64,000 bases of DNA from Candidatus Solirubrobacter pratensis (GTDB taxonomy: Bacteria > Actinomycetota > Thermoleophilia > Solirubrobacterales > Solirubrobacteraceae): NCBI RefSeq assembly GCF_000425945.1, contig NZ_AUEK01000006.1, forward strand, positions 248,001-312,000. The letters are read 5' to 3'. Positions 41,157 through 49,597 of the stretch are shown here, one piece after another; the stretch's first letter is position 1, and every line of letters begins with the position of its first letter. The notes beneath the pieces are model-generated. The model made no database searches. It was given only the letters and a program-made list of their open reading frames with translations, and was not told the DNA's origin. The translations under genes and the position numbers were made by a program.

Positions 41157-41408
41157 TCAGCGCGGCGGGGTCGCCTGCACGGCAAGGCGCCGGGGCTCGG
41201 CATGGGCGGGCGCCGAAACGTGCGCGGTGGCGGCCGCCCGGGGCGCGACCGGACCGTGGTCGGCGAGCGCGACGGCGGCCGCGACGGCGACGGCGATCAG
41301 CAGCCCGGCCGCGGCGTCGCGCCCGGATCGTCGTGGCGACCGGGCGGCGGCGAGCTGGCGGGCGAACGCCTCGAAGAGTTCATCCAAGCGGGTCACGTAC
41401 CGCCCCAT
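41157..41408 (-). CDS. Small single-span membrane protein
   Basis: 83 residues. A charged N-terminal helix (VTRLDELFEAFARQLAAARS) precedes one membrane segment (AAGLLIAVAVAAAVALA), then an Ala/Pro-rich outer tail. AGAGGGAA lies 3-4 nt before the ATG. Its layout (short soluble helix, one span) resembles the N-terminal part of the BNR protein at the left edge. Function unknown. Confidence 0.55.
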   Translation of the reverse strand: MGRYVTRLDELFEAFARQLAAARSPRRSGRDAAAGLLIAVAVAAAVALADHGPVAPRAAATAHVSAPAHAEPRRLAVQATPPR

Positions 41409-41437
41409 CGGTTCCCTCTGCGCGTCGTCCGTGACAC

Positions 41438-41465
41438 GGCCCGGGCGGCAGGCGCCGCCCGGGCC
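41438..41465 (-). terminator. 12-bp perfect GC hairpin
   Basis: GGCCCGGGCGGC, loop AGGC, GCCGCCCGGGCC, 10 bp after the stop of the Asp-box protein gene. No T-tract. Confidence 0.6.
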
Positions 41466-41475
41466 CGGCCGCGGG

Positions 41476-43449
41476 TCACTTCAGCGGGATGCCCAGCGAC
41501 TCGCTGTAGACGTTCTGGTCATTGGCCTGCGCCGCGTTGGGCGCCCCGGCCGTGCAGGCGCTCGGGGGCTGCGTCACGTTGCCGGCCGAGTCGCGGCACA
41601 CGAGCAGGTCCGGGTCGCGCGTGTCCATCCATGCGGGATGCGCGACGTCGCCGGCGCTCAGGCCGCTGTAGTCGCCGAAGAACGCGCCCTCGAACTGCGT
41701 CGCGGGCGGCATCGAGGACGTGGTGACGCGCGTCGTCCCGAAGCTCGAGCCGTCCTGCGTCCCGGACAGGCTGACGTCCGAGAAGCCGGTCTGCTCGTCG
41801 CTGCCGTAGGCGCGGTCGTAGAACGAGACCGCGAGCCTGCCGCGCGGGTCGAACGCGGCCCACTGCCAGAACTGGTCGGCCTGGCTGTCGCCGTCGCGCG
41901 CCGCCGGCAGTTCGCGGACGTCGCTCGAGCCGCCGCTGAACGTCCTGCCGCCGTCGGTGGAGCGGCTGATCAGGATGTCGTTGTTGCAGGCGCCCGCGGT
42001 CTTGACCCCGGTGTAGAGCGGCTGGAACGTGTCGGGGTTGTAGCCCTGCGGCACGCAGGGGTTGCGCAGGCGCTCGTTGGAGTGGCGGTTGATGTAGGAG
42101 CCGAACGTCACGTCGATCTCGCGCGGGTCGCGCGGGTTGGCGGCGGCCGACGGATAGTTCGTCGCGCGGAAGTACGAGTTGGCGGTCTCGCCCTTCTCCG
42201 GCACGCACGCGACGCCGGGATCCTGGCCCTGGTAGGTCTCGCAGTCGGGCAGGTCGTAGTAGTCGGCGACCTTCACCGGCGCCGAGAACGTGTTGCCGCC
42301 GTCGGTCGACTTCGCGAGCAGCACCTGCGCGCGGTTGTCGATGCCGGTGGGCGGTGCCGCGGACCGGTCGGCGCCGCCCTCGTCGTCGCCCTCGCCCGGA
42401 CGCACGCCGGTCACGTTGTAGTTGTCCCACACGACGTAGAGCGCGCCGTCCGGACCGGTGAACGGCTGCGAGAACTGGTTCGCGTTGCACGTGCCCTGCG
42501 GCGTCGGGCCGCCGAGCGGGTTCGAGCACAGCGCGCTCGTGGTGCTGACCAGCTTCGGCGCGCTGAAGCTCTCGCCGTAGTCGCGCGAGTAGGCCTCGTA
42601 GATGTAGGCGGTGCCGTCGGGGGCGAACAACGTCCAGGTGACGTAGATGCGGTCCTGGAACGGGCTCCCGCGCTGGGCGTCGATCGTCATGTACTGCTTG
42701 TCCAGCAGCGCGTTCCCGGCTCCTACGACGTCGTTGAGCTCGACCACCGGCCGGGCCGGGAAGTTCCACGACGCGCCGCCGCTGCCGGTCGAGCGGAAGA
42801 CGTAGAACGCGCTCGACTGATCGGGGTTGTTGGAGACCGCGGCGCCGCGCATGAACATCTGGCACGACAGGTACGCGTTGCCCTTGGTGTCCCACGCCAC
42901 CGACGTATCCCCGCCGGCCTGCCAGTACTGGCGCGCGGCGCCGCCGAAGCTCGTCCCGCGCGTGAAGCCCATCGGCGGCGTCGAGTCCTGCCAGCTGCGG
43001 CCGCCGTCGCCGGAGTAGTACGAGTAGCAGTTGCCGTCGCCGCGGCGATAGTCGTTCGAGGACGCGACCACGCGGCGCGGCGCGTTCGGATCCTGCGCGA
43101 TCGCGGTCTCGTTCTGCGCCTGGCCGCGTCCCTGCAGATCAGGGTCGGTCAGGTTCAGGCAGTTCTGGTTGACGCGCACGTTCGCGCCCCGGTCGACGGG
43201 ACACCCCGTCTGGGCGCTCTTCTGCAGCGCCTGCGCCGGCTGCTTGCCGAGGGCGTTCGGCGCGAGGCCCGCGCGCCGCTCGATCGCCCCGCGCGCGAAC
43301 CCCGAGACGAGACGCTGCTGGACCGGCGTCAGCGCGCTCAGCGGCGCGGCCTGCGCGGACGGTGCCGAGCCGCCGGACACCAGCCCGGCCTGAGCCGCCG
43401 CACCTCCGGCGATCGCCACGGCCAAGGCCGGGAACAGGAAACGCCGCAT
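41476..43449 (-). CDS. Secreted Asp-box (sialidase-like fold) protein
   Basis: 657 residues with signal peptide (MRRFLFPALAVAIAGGAAAQ). Four Asp-boxes (S-x-D-x-G-x-[ST]-[WF]) can be read: SGDGGRSWQ, SRDYGESFS, STDGGNTFS, STDGGRTFS, giving a six-bladed propeller. The Arg triad of true sialidases cannot be assigned, so binding rather than hydrolysis is possible. Cys pairs suggest an oxidised exported fold. GGAGGA lies 4 nt before the ATG at 43449. Confidence 0.82.
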   Translation of the reverse strand: MRRFLFPALAVAIAGGAAAQAGLVSGGSAPSAQAAPLSALTPVQQRLVSGFARGAIERRAGLAPNALGKQPAQALQKSAQTGCPVDRGANVRVNQNCLNLTDPDLQGRGQAQNETAIAQDPNAPRRVVASSNDYRRGDGNCYSYYSGDGGRSWQDSTPPMGFTRGTSFGGAARQYWQAGGDTSVAWDTKGNAYLSCQMFMRGAAVSNNPDQSSAFYVFRSTGSGGASWNFPARPVVELNDVVGAGNALLDKQYMTIDAQRGSPFQDRIYVTWTLFAPDGTAYIYEAYSRDYGESFSAPKLVSTTSALCSNPLGGPTPQGTCNANQFSQPFTGPDGALYVVWDNYNVTGVRPGEGDDEGGADRSAAPPTGIDNRAQVLLAKSTDGGNTFSAPVKVADYYDLPDCETYQGQDPGVACVPEKGETANSYFRATNYPSAAANPRDPREIDVTFGSYINRHSNERLRNPCVPQGYNPDTFQPLYTGVKTAGACNNDILISRSTDGGRTFSGGSSDVRELPAARDGDSQADQFWQWAAFDPRGRLAVSFYDRAYGSDEQTGFSDVSLSGTQDGSSFGTTRVTTSSMPPATQFEGAFFGDYSGLSAGDVAHPAWMDTRDPDLLVCRDSAGNVTQPPSACTAGAPNAAQANDQNVYSESLGIPLK

Positions 43450-43611
43450 GCAGTCCTCCTCCGTAGAAACCGCGCCCACCGCCGGACCCCGGAGGCGGGC
43501 TACGACATGGCGAGCACAAGCTACGCCCCGCGCAGCCGGCGCGCGCCATTTCGAGAGGTCCGAGCACTGACCCTACGGTGAATGCACCACGTGTCCGGAC
43601 CGGCGAACGCG

Positions 43612-44052
43612 TCATGGCCTGCCGGCCTGGCTGATCGCCGCGTCGTTCGCGGCGGCCACGCGATCATCGACCTGGGCGGTGCACGCGCGGATGTTGATGA
43701 CGCCCTGGTTGGCGTCGCTCGTGCGGTCGCGCACCTTCAGCGCGAGATCGAACTCCGCCTGGATGTCGGCCGCGGTCACATACGTCCAGGCGCGCGTCCT
43801 TGAGGATGTCGAAGGACTGCTGGAGCGCCTGGCCGTCCACGTTGAGCCGGACCGCGTACGTGCCGAGCGGAGCCTTCGGCCCCGTGTTGCTGCCGGCCCA
43901 GTAGATCAGGCCGGGGAAGCTGACCGCGTTGTCGTCCGCGGAGGCGTAGCGCTGCGCGGCGACGTAAGCCGTCTGCGTGTCCTTGCCGTCACGGCCGTCA
44001 CCGCCAGCGCGAGCAGCAGCACTCTCCGCCGTCGCTCGGACAACCAGCTCAT
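43612..44052 (-). pseudogene. Decayed BNR/sortilin-type protein, C-terminal remnant with frameshifts
   Basis: A signal-like start (MSWLSERRRRVLLLALAVTAVT) runs out of frame near 43985. In the next frame QRYASADDNAVSFPGLIYWA, GPKAPLGTYAVRLNVDGQAL and SFDILKDARL can be read, then at about 43780 the frame shifts again to VTAADIQAEFDLALKVRDRT and GVINIRACTAQVDDRVA before the stop. These are the recognisable C-terminal segments of exported VPS10/BNR propellers like the gene at 1-1374. The propeller itself is gone. At least two frameshifts make sequencing error unlikely. Confidence 0.7.
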
Positions 44053-44356
44053 TGCTTCCGTCCGTTCTCCCTCCGCCGGCGCGCCTGCGTGCCGGCGCTG
44101 CCTTGACCGCCTCAGCCGCCGAACCGCAGCGTCCTCATGACCGCGCTCGCGAGCCGGCGACGAATCGCGCCTCCACTTCCGCGACGGGCGCGGTCGTGAC
44201 ACGCGCGCCGTATCCCGCCGGATCGGTCAGCGCGCGGACGCCGGTGCCTGAGCCGCGTGCCGGTCAGGTTCTGACCCCCTGGCACGCTCATCCGGGCTCG
44301 ATGGGTTAGCGTGACCGGACGAGGTCGGGGACAAGGATGAGGGACGGCGAGCAGGC
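44053..44356. other. Intergenic region with a small dyad
   Basis: No gene seen. A dyad GGTCAG-GTT-CTGACC (44262-44276) lies 29 bp upstream of a -10-like TTAGCG (44306-44311), in front of the glyoxalase-fold gene; it could be an operator. Confidence 0.35.
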
Positions 44357-45289
44357 ATGGATCGAGCGTCCGGGGGAGCGCCCCGGATGATCTTCAAGCC
44401 GCCGCCGGACCCGGAGGAGCTCGGCGTCTCGCTCGAGCCGATCCCCGCGGAGCTCTCACCGGGGACCGTGATGGGTCCGGTGCATCTGACGGTGTCGAAC
44501 CTGGAGCGGGCGCTGGTGTACTACGGCGGCTCCGTCGGCCTCACGGTCCTCGCCCAGGTCGACGGCGGCGCGACGCTGGGCACGCCCGAGCGCGAGCTCG
44601 TGGTCCTCGTCGAGGAGCGAGGCGCCCGGCCGGCGATCGGCTACACGGGCCTGTATCACTTCGCGCTGCTGGTCCCGGAGCGGCCGGACCTCGCGCGCTG
44701 GCTGGCGCACGCCGCCCGCGATCACGTGCGGCTGGTGGGGCTCTCCGACCACGTCGTCAGCGAGGCGCTGTACCTGAGCGACCCCGACGGGCACGGCATC
44801 GAGATCTATTGGGACCGGCCGCGGGAGACGTGGGACGGCCAGGTCGCCGCGAAGCTGACGACGCTGCCGCTCGATGCCGCCGACCTGCTCACCGAGCTCG
44901 AGGATCCGCGAACGGCGCCGTTCGACGGCCTGCCGGAGGGTACGCGCATGGGCCACGTGCACTTCAAGGTCGCCGCCATCCCCGAGACCGTCGAGTTCTA
45001 TCGCGACGTGCTCGGCTTCGGCCTGATGGCCCGGCTCGGGTCCGACGCCGCGTTCCTGGCCGCCGGCGGCTACCACCACCACGTGGGCGCCAACGTGTGG
45101 GAGAGCGCGGGCGCGCCGCCGCCGCCGCCGGGATGCGCGGCGTTGCGACACGCCACGATCGTCCTCGAGGACGATGGCGAGCGCGACCGGCTGCTCGCGC
45201 GCGTCGAGCATGGGGGCGGCAGGGTGGACGACAGCCCGTTCGGCCCGCTGATCCGCGATCCCTCGGGCAACGCGCTGTCGCTCGCCTGA
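44357..45289 (+). CDS. Two-domain glyoxalase-fold (VOC) protein, catechol-dioxygenase-like
   Basis: 310 residues with two tandem VOC domains. In the first, H43 (GPVHLTV), H101 (LYHFALLV) and E149 (DGHGIEIYWDRP) form a plausible metal triad, and the LSDPDGHGIEIYWDRP run is typical of CatE/YfiE-type catechol-2,3-dioxygenases. The second (GHVHFKV, YHHHVGANVW) keeps two His but shows DPSGNALSLA where the Glu would be. Ring cleavage is plausible but not shown. Start could be 44357 or the ATG at 44387, which has GGGGGAG upstream. Confidence 0.82.
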   Translation: MDRASGGAPRMIFKPPPDPEELGVSLEPIPAELSPGTVMGPVHLTVSNLERALVYYGGSVGLTVLAQVDGGATLGTPERELVVLVEERGARPAIGYTGLYHFALLVPERPDLARWLAHAARDHVRLVGLSDHVVSEALYLSDPDGHGIEIYWDRPRETWDGQVAAKLTTLPLDAADLLTELEDPRTAPFDGLPEGTRMGHVHFKVAAIPETVEFYRDVLGFGLMARLGSDAAFLAAGGYHHHVGANVWESAGAPPPPPGCAALRHATIVLEDDGERDRLLARVEHGGGRVDDSPFGPLIRDPSGNALSLA

Positions 45290-45629
45290 CCGCTCCGGCG
45301 CCGGGCCGACGGGTCGTCACGCGGGGGCCGCGAGGCGCCCGAAAGCGCCTCGCAGCCCGCCCGGCGTGTCAGGACACCGCGCCGTCGTGGGCGAAGTGCG
45401 CACGTGACCGCGATCCGAGCGGGGAACGGGCGCTTTGCGGACCGGGACCGTACGCGCTCACGACGACCGCGCTTGGTCAGGGCGCGATACGCGGCGTTGA
45501 TACGCGAACATCTAGTGCGACTCCGAGGCCGGGCGAACCGCGGCGGTCGGGATCAGGACCGCGGCGCGGCGGTGCTCGTCAGGGGCACGACACCGCGCCG
45601 TCCACAGCGACAACCGAGAAGAGAGCCCG
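45290..45629. other. Intergenic region, hairpin only
   Basis: No gene supported. It contains the hairpin at 45330-45353; nothing else stands out. Confidence 0.5.
45330..45353 (+). terminator. 9-bp hairpin terminator after VOC gene
   Basis: GCGAGGCGC, loop CCGAAA, GCGCCTCGC, 40 bp downstream of the stop codon. No T-tract. Confidence 0.55.
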
Positions 45630-46031
45630 ATGACCGAGACCCAGCATGAGGACCCCCGCCAGACCGACCGCGACCACGTCGCCGGCCGGTCGCTGCCGGT
45701 TGTCACGGACGACGCGATGCGCGAGCGACTCGGCAAGTCCCGGCCGTACACGCTGGTGATGCTGCGCAGGACCGCCAGGTTCATCCGGCCCGATGTCGAC
45801 GCCACGATCTGGGAGCACGGACGCCGCAACATGGCGCTCGCCGAGGACGGCGTCCTCGCGGTCGTGTGTCCGATCACCGATGAGAGCGAATGGTCCGGAG
45901 TCGGCATCTTCGCCGCCTCCGAGCAGGAGGCCGACGAGATCATGGCCCACGATCCGGGCGTGCTGGCCGGCATCTTCACGTACGAGATCCACCCGGTCCG
46001 CGGCTTCCCCGGCGCGAGCCTGCCCGCCTAG
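45630..46031 (+). CDS. YCII-domain-like protein
   Basis: 133 residues. After a charged N-terminus, YTLVMLRRTARFIRPDV starts a ferredoxin-like fold, and the C-terminal half (EQEADEIMAHDPGVLAGIFTYEIHPVRGF) has the YciI/YCII pattern with the conserved His-Asp-Pro. Family members are dimeric alpha/beta-barrel proteins, some acting as isomerases or dehalogenases. GAGAAGAGAG precedes the ATG. Confidence 0.68.
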   Translation: MTETQHEDPRQTDRDHVAGRSLPVVTDDAMRERLGKSRPYTLVMLRRTARFIRPDVDATIWEHGRRNMALAEDGVLAVVCPITDESEWSGVGIFAASEQEADEIMAHDPGVLAGIFTYEIHPVRGFPGASLPA

Positions 46032-46043
46032 CGAGCGACGGCG

Positions 46044-47522
46044 CTACGCGGACGGCGGCAATGAGCGGCCGTCGCGTGCGGGCGGCTCCGGCGAGCGCGA
46101 GAGACCGTCGCGCGCGGGCACGGGCGGAGGCGCGGGCTCCGGCTGTGGCGAGACGCGTTCGGGCGCGGGCTCGGGCGGCGCGCACCACGGCGCCGTTCCC
46201 GCGCCGGAGCCGTTGCCGCCGCTGCGCCGACCAGCGGCCAGGAGGTTCGAACCGGCGGCCGATCGCCGCCGCAGCGCCGCGCGGGGGGCGAGGAGGCCGC
46301 CGTAGGGCACAGCGGCCGTCGCCAGGCGCGGCGGCCGCCCGCCCCAGATCAACATGGCGATCGCTCCCGCTGCGAACACGGCTCCCGCGAGCAGCAGCGC
46401 GATCGCGATGAGATCGCCGTCCGTCCCGCCGGCCTGCGCCGACGCGGCGATCGCTCCCGGCATCGCGAACCAGTACATCGGCGCGCGATGCGCCGCCGGG
46501 TCGTGACGAGCCACGGCGGACGAGGCGTCGCTCCGATCAGGCGCCGCCGTGGATGCCGGGACGGGGGTGAACGCGGCGGTCGCGAAGGGGCGTACCGCCT
46601 CGACCGCCGGAGCGCTGCGAGGCGCGAAGGTGCGCGTCGCCACGGTCCTCTCCTTCACCGGGGAGATGGGCGCAACCGGCGTGCCGGCCGGCGCCGGCCT
46701 GGCGGCCGCCGGGGGACTCTCGGCGCCTCCCGTGCCGTGGCGCCTTGCCGTCGCGCGCCGGTCACGATGGCCGCTGCCGCCCGGCTGAGTTGCGGGTTGG
46801 GGCCTGCCGCCGGAGCCGGTTGCCGGCGCGGCTCCGTCACGATGGCCGCCGCGCGCAGCGTGCCGGTCCGGCCAGGCGCGCCGGCTCGGCGCGGGCTGCT
46901 GAACCGGCTGCTGGGACCCGGCACCGCCATGCTTGTCAGGCTTCCCGCGCCCGCCCCCGTGCTGCCGGCCTCCACCACCCTGCCCGCCACCGGCACCATG
47001 CTTGTCAGGCGTTCCGCCCCCAGCACCCTGGCCGGCGCTCCCACCGTCGTTGCCGGCCGGCGCGGACCCGTCACCCTGACCGCCCGCCCCATCATGCTTG
47101 TTCCCTTGCGCCGACCCGTCGCCCGGGCCGCCCTGCTGCTGCCCCTGCCCTGATCCGTCGCCAGGGCCACCCGTCGACCCTTGTTGGTCCGGCGGCGGGG
47201 ACCCGTCACCACCGTTGCCCGCGGACCCGTGACCGCGGCCGCCTCCCTGACCGCCCTGGTCCGGCGGCGGCGATCCGTCACCGCCCTTGCCCTTGCCGCC
47301 ACCCTGCTGCGCCGCGCCCCACCCGTTGCCGTTCCCGCCGCCACCCTTGTGGTCCGCAGGCGCTGACCCGTCGGCCGCGGCAAGCATCGCGATCCGGTCG
47401 CCTCGGGTCGGCGTGCCGGTGGTCGATGCGGCGTCGGCGCGCGCCCATGCGACGGACACGAGCCCGAGGGCCGCGCAGATCGCTGCGACGCCGCCACTTC
47501 TCGTTGACGAGAACCTTCCCAC
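46044..47522 (-). CDS. Exported Gly/Pro/Gln-rich low-complexity protein with C-terminal membrane segment
   Basis: About 492 residues if started at the GTG at 47522, which gives a signal-like GGVAAICAALGLVSVAWARADA. Residues ~45-250 are disordered repeats of G, N, D, P, Q, K built on GDGSPPPDQ, GDGSAPA and PDKHGGAG units. One strong membrane helix follows near residue 375 (LIAIALLLAGAVFAAGAIAMLIW), then a basic and Pro-rich tail. It looks like a wall-spanning or surface protein. The start is uncertain, and the third-position GC of the repeat part makes strand choice less sure than usual. Confidence 0.55.
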   Translation of the reverse strand: MGRFSSTRSGGVAAICAALGLVSVAWARADAASTTGTPTRGDRIAMLAAADGSAPADHKGGGGNGNGWGAAQQGGGKGKGGDGSPPPDQGGQGGGRGHGSAGNGGDGSPPPDQQGSTGGPGDGSGQGQQQGGPGDGSAQGNKHDGAGGQGDGSAPAGNDGGSAGQGAGGGTPDKHGAGGGQGGGGRQHGGGRGKPDKHGGAGSQQPVQQPAPSRRAWPDRHAARGGHRDGAAPATGSGGRPQPATQPGGSGHRDRRATARRHGTGGAESPPAAARPAPAGTPVAPISPVKERTVATRTFAPRSAPAVEAVRPFATAAFTPVPASTAAPDRSDASSAVARHDPAAHRAPMYWFAMPGAIAASAQAGGTDGDLIAIALLLAGAVFAAGAIAMLIWGGRPPRLATAAVPYGGLLAPRAALRRRSAAGSNLLAAGRRSGGNGSGAGTAPWCAPPEPAPERVSPQPEPAPPPVPARDGLSRSPEPPARDGRSLPPSA

Positions 47523-47845
47523 GCGGAGCTGTGGCCCCGCTCCGCGCCCCGGTGGAGACGGGGTCCGACTCGACTTCCTGTCTGAGGCGCACGCCGACCA
47601 TACGCCCGGATCTCGATCATCGAGATCGCCCGACGCGCGCAGAATGCGCCCACTGTCCCCACTTCTCGCAGCAGTCCGCGACACACCGGAATCCAGGTGC
47701 CCGCTGGCGGGGGCACTTTCGGGCTAGTCGCACGCCGTGAGGTCTCAAAACTGACCCGCCCGCGGTCACGGACCGGGCCGTCGGCCAGTGACGACCGACC
47801 GGCGGACCATCGCATTGCGCTCCGGGATCGCCGACCGTACCGGCC
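47523..47845. other. Divergent intergenic region with palindrome
   Basis: No gene seen. GATCTCGAT-C-ATCGAGATC, a perfect odd palindrome, lies at 47609-47627, 87 bp upstream of the minus-strand gene; candidate operator. Confidence 0.4.
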
Positions 47846-48181
47846 ATGCTCCTGCGCACTCTGCTCGCCCCGACGACCGCCTTCCTCGGGGCGCTCGCCA
47901 TCGCGGCGCCGGTCGCCGGCGCGACCGGCACCCCTGTCGCCGCCACCACCGCCGCTCCGCCGGCCGACGCGTGCGCCGCCGTGCGCAGCGCGGGTCCGAT
48001 GGCCGTCCTCGGCCCGTACGGGCCGCTCGGCGACTACGGCCCGAACGGCGCGCTCGCCGGGCAGCCCAACCCCGGCGCGGGCTGCGGCGGGGCGATCAGC
48101 TTCGCGCTGCCCGGCTTCACGGTCGGTTCGTTCGTCAACGCGAACCTCTCGCTCGCCGGACAGGCTCCGATCGGGCAGTAG
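47846..48181 (+). CDS. Small secreted protein of unknown function
   Basis: 111 residues. Signal peptide (LAPTTAFLGALAIAAPVAGA), then a Gly/Pro-rich stretch with a repeat-like GPYGPLGDYGPNGALAG and two Cys (ADACAAV and GAGCGGA). Similar in size and leader to 2139-2441. No ribosome site is obvious. Confidence 0.55.
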   Translation: MLLRTLLAPTTAFLGALAIAAPVAGATGTPVAATTAAPPADACAAVRSAGPMAVLGPYGPLGDYGPNGALAGQPNPGAGCGGAISFALPGFTVGSFVNANLSLAGQAPIGQ

Positions 48182-48259
48182 CACCACCGGCGGGGGGCGG
48201 GTCGCGGTGACCAGCCCCTCGATCGCGCGGCTCAGCTCGGGGAGGGTTGCCGACGCTCG

Positions 48260-48770
48260 TCAGAAGCCGGCCTGGGCCAACCGCTCGAACCGACGCGCGG
48301 TGAGGCGCACGTGGTCGAGGTAGTCCACGAGCACCGTGCGCCCGGGCCCCGCGCCGATCAGCACCGGGTAGCCGCCCTCGCCGGCACCGAGCCGACGCCG
48401 TCGGGCCGACGATCATCTGCGACACCGACAGGGCGGGCGCGAACACCAGCCCCTGCCGCCACTCCGCGTCGTCGCCCGGCCAGTATGGGCGGACGCCCGG
48501 GCGCGCGACGGCCGCCGTCGGCAGTGGGATCCGGGCCGCCGCCGCGACCTGCGGGCACATGGGTGCCCGCACTCCGTCGTGGAAGCCCGCGACGGCGACC
48601 GTGCCGCGCTCGTCGGTCAGCGACGCGATCGCGCGCATCAGCTCCAGCGGCGCCGCGCGCACGATCGGCGCGAACGCTGTGTGCTGGTCGGCCTGAAGCG
48701 GCTCCAGCGACAGCGTGAGCTCGAGCGAGCCGCGGCACCCGAATCCTGGCCGCTTCGCCGACGGCACGCT
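48260..48770 (-). pseudogene. Fragmented M20-family metallopeptidase
   Basis: The frame from about 48770 reads GSLELTLSLEPLQADQHTAF, LELMRAIASLTDERGTVAVA, GFHDGVRAP and PALSVSQMIVGPT, the dimerisation-domain region of M20 peptidases. It breaks near 48395. A different frame then reads GEGGYPVLIGAGPGRTVLVD up to a stop at 48260, resembling the M20 N-terminal segment normally found before, not after. The metal-binding half is missing. A rearranged, dead copy. Confidence 0.6.
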
Positions 48771-48792
48771 GACGCCGGAGCTGCAGGTCGTC

Positions 48793-48798
48793 TAGCTT
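48793..48798 (+). promoter_or_regulatory. TAGCTT -10 element of the XRE-cupin gene
   Basis: TAGCTT exactly 7 nt before the ATG at 48806; no ribosome site, so probably leaderless. Confidence 0.45.
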
Positions 48799-48805
48799 GC
48801 CCCCG

Positions 48806-49378
48806 ATGAACGACTTGAGGCCGTCCTCGCCGCCACCCGCCCTCGGCAGCGGGCTGCGGACGCTGCGGCGGGCACGCCGCCTGTCGCTCAGCGACGTCGC
48901 CGATGCCACGGGCATCTCGGCGTCGTTCCTGTCACTCGTCGAGACCGGCCGCAGCGACATCACGATCGGCCGGCTCACGCGGCTGGTCGACTTCTACGGC
49001 GTGACGATCAACGACCTGCTCCCGGCCGTCGGAGACGACGCGGACGTCGTGCGCCGGGCCGACGCTCGCCAGCTGCACTCGCCGGACGAAGGCATCGACG
49101 TGTACCTGCTCACCTCCGGCACCGACCGGACGATGATGCCGATGCTGCTCGTGTTCGAGCCCGGCGCCGGGCTCGCCGAGCTCGGGCGCCACCGCGGCGA
49201 GGAGTTCGTGCACGTGCTCGCAGGCGTCCTGCGGCTCGAGGTCGAGGGGAGCGACCCGCGGGTGCTGCAGTCCGGCGACAGCGCGTACTACCCCGGCGAC
49301 CGGCCGCATCTCTTCCGCAACGGCAGCGATGAGCAGCGCCTGCGCCTCATCTGCGTCGACTCGCCGCCGCCGCTGTAG
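48806..49378 (+). CDS. XRE-family regulator with cupin sensor domain
   Basis: 190 residues. Helix-turn-helix at about 10-65 (LRTLRRARRLSLSDVADATG, SASFLSLVETGRSDITI), then a cupin_2 domain (GEEFVHVLAGVLRLEVEG; SAYYPGDRPHLFRN) that would bind a small effector. The group includes PuuR-like regulators of amine and amino-acid catabolism, which are often beside RidA-family genes; a truncated RidA-like frame follows on the opposite strand. Confidence 0.9.
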   Translation: MNDLRPSSPPPALGSGLRTLRRARRLSLSDVADATGISASFLSLVETGRSDITIGRLTRLVDFYGVTINDLLPAVGDDADVVRRADARQLHSPDEGIDVYLLTSGTDRTMMPMLLVFEPGAGLAELGRHRGEEFVHVLAGVLRLEVEGSDPRVLQSGDSAYYPGDRPHLFRNGSDEQRLRLICVDSPPPL

Positions 49379-49381
49379 CCA

Positions 49382-49471
49382 TCAGGCGGCGATCCGGTCC
49401 AGGGCGCCCGCGCGCGAATAGGACGCCAGCTTCTCGAACTTGCTGCTACTCCGTGCCCGCTTCGCCGCCAT
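49382..49471 (-). pseudogene. Truncated RidA-like N-terminal fragment
   Basis: 29 codons: start MAAKRARSSSKFEKLASYSR then AGALDRIAA and stop. RidA/YjgF-family proteins often have KLxGYSRAVRVGDRIAVSG near the N-terminus; here the sequence departs after YSRA and the gene is cut off by the XRE gene end. May alternatively be a real micro-ORF. Confidence 0.35.
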
Positions 49472-49597
49472 CCGTCCAGCATATTGAAGTCGCGTGCAAG
49501 ATACTGCGCGACCACGAACGCGCGACCGGCGCTTCGCCTGCGGCAGCCGAGGTAGACGAGTAGCCTCGAGGTCCCGGCCGACGTGGAGAAGCGCACG

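Noticed and set aside
41227-43581. 784-codon plus-strand frame
   Set aside because: Antisense to the Asp-box protein with signal peptide and four Asp-boxes.
48730-48786. Plus-strand tail reading RFADGTLTPELQVV before the XRE gene
   Set aside because: Short, no upstream continuity; the opposite strand carries clear M20-like segments.
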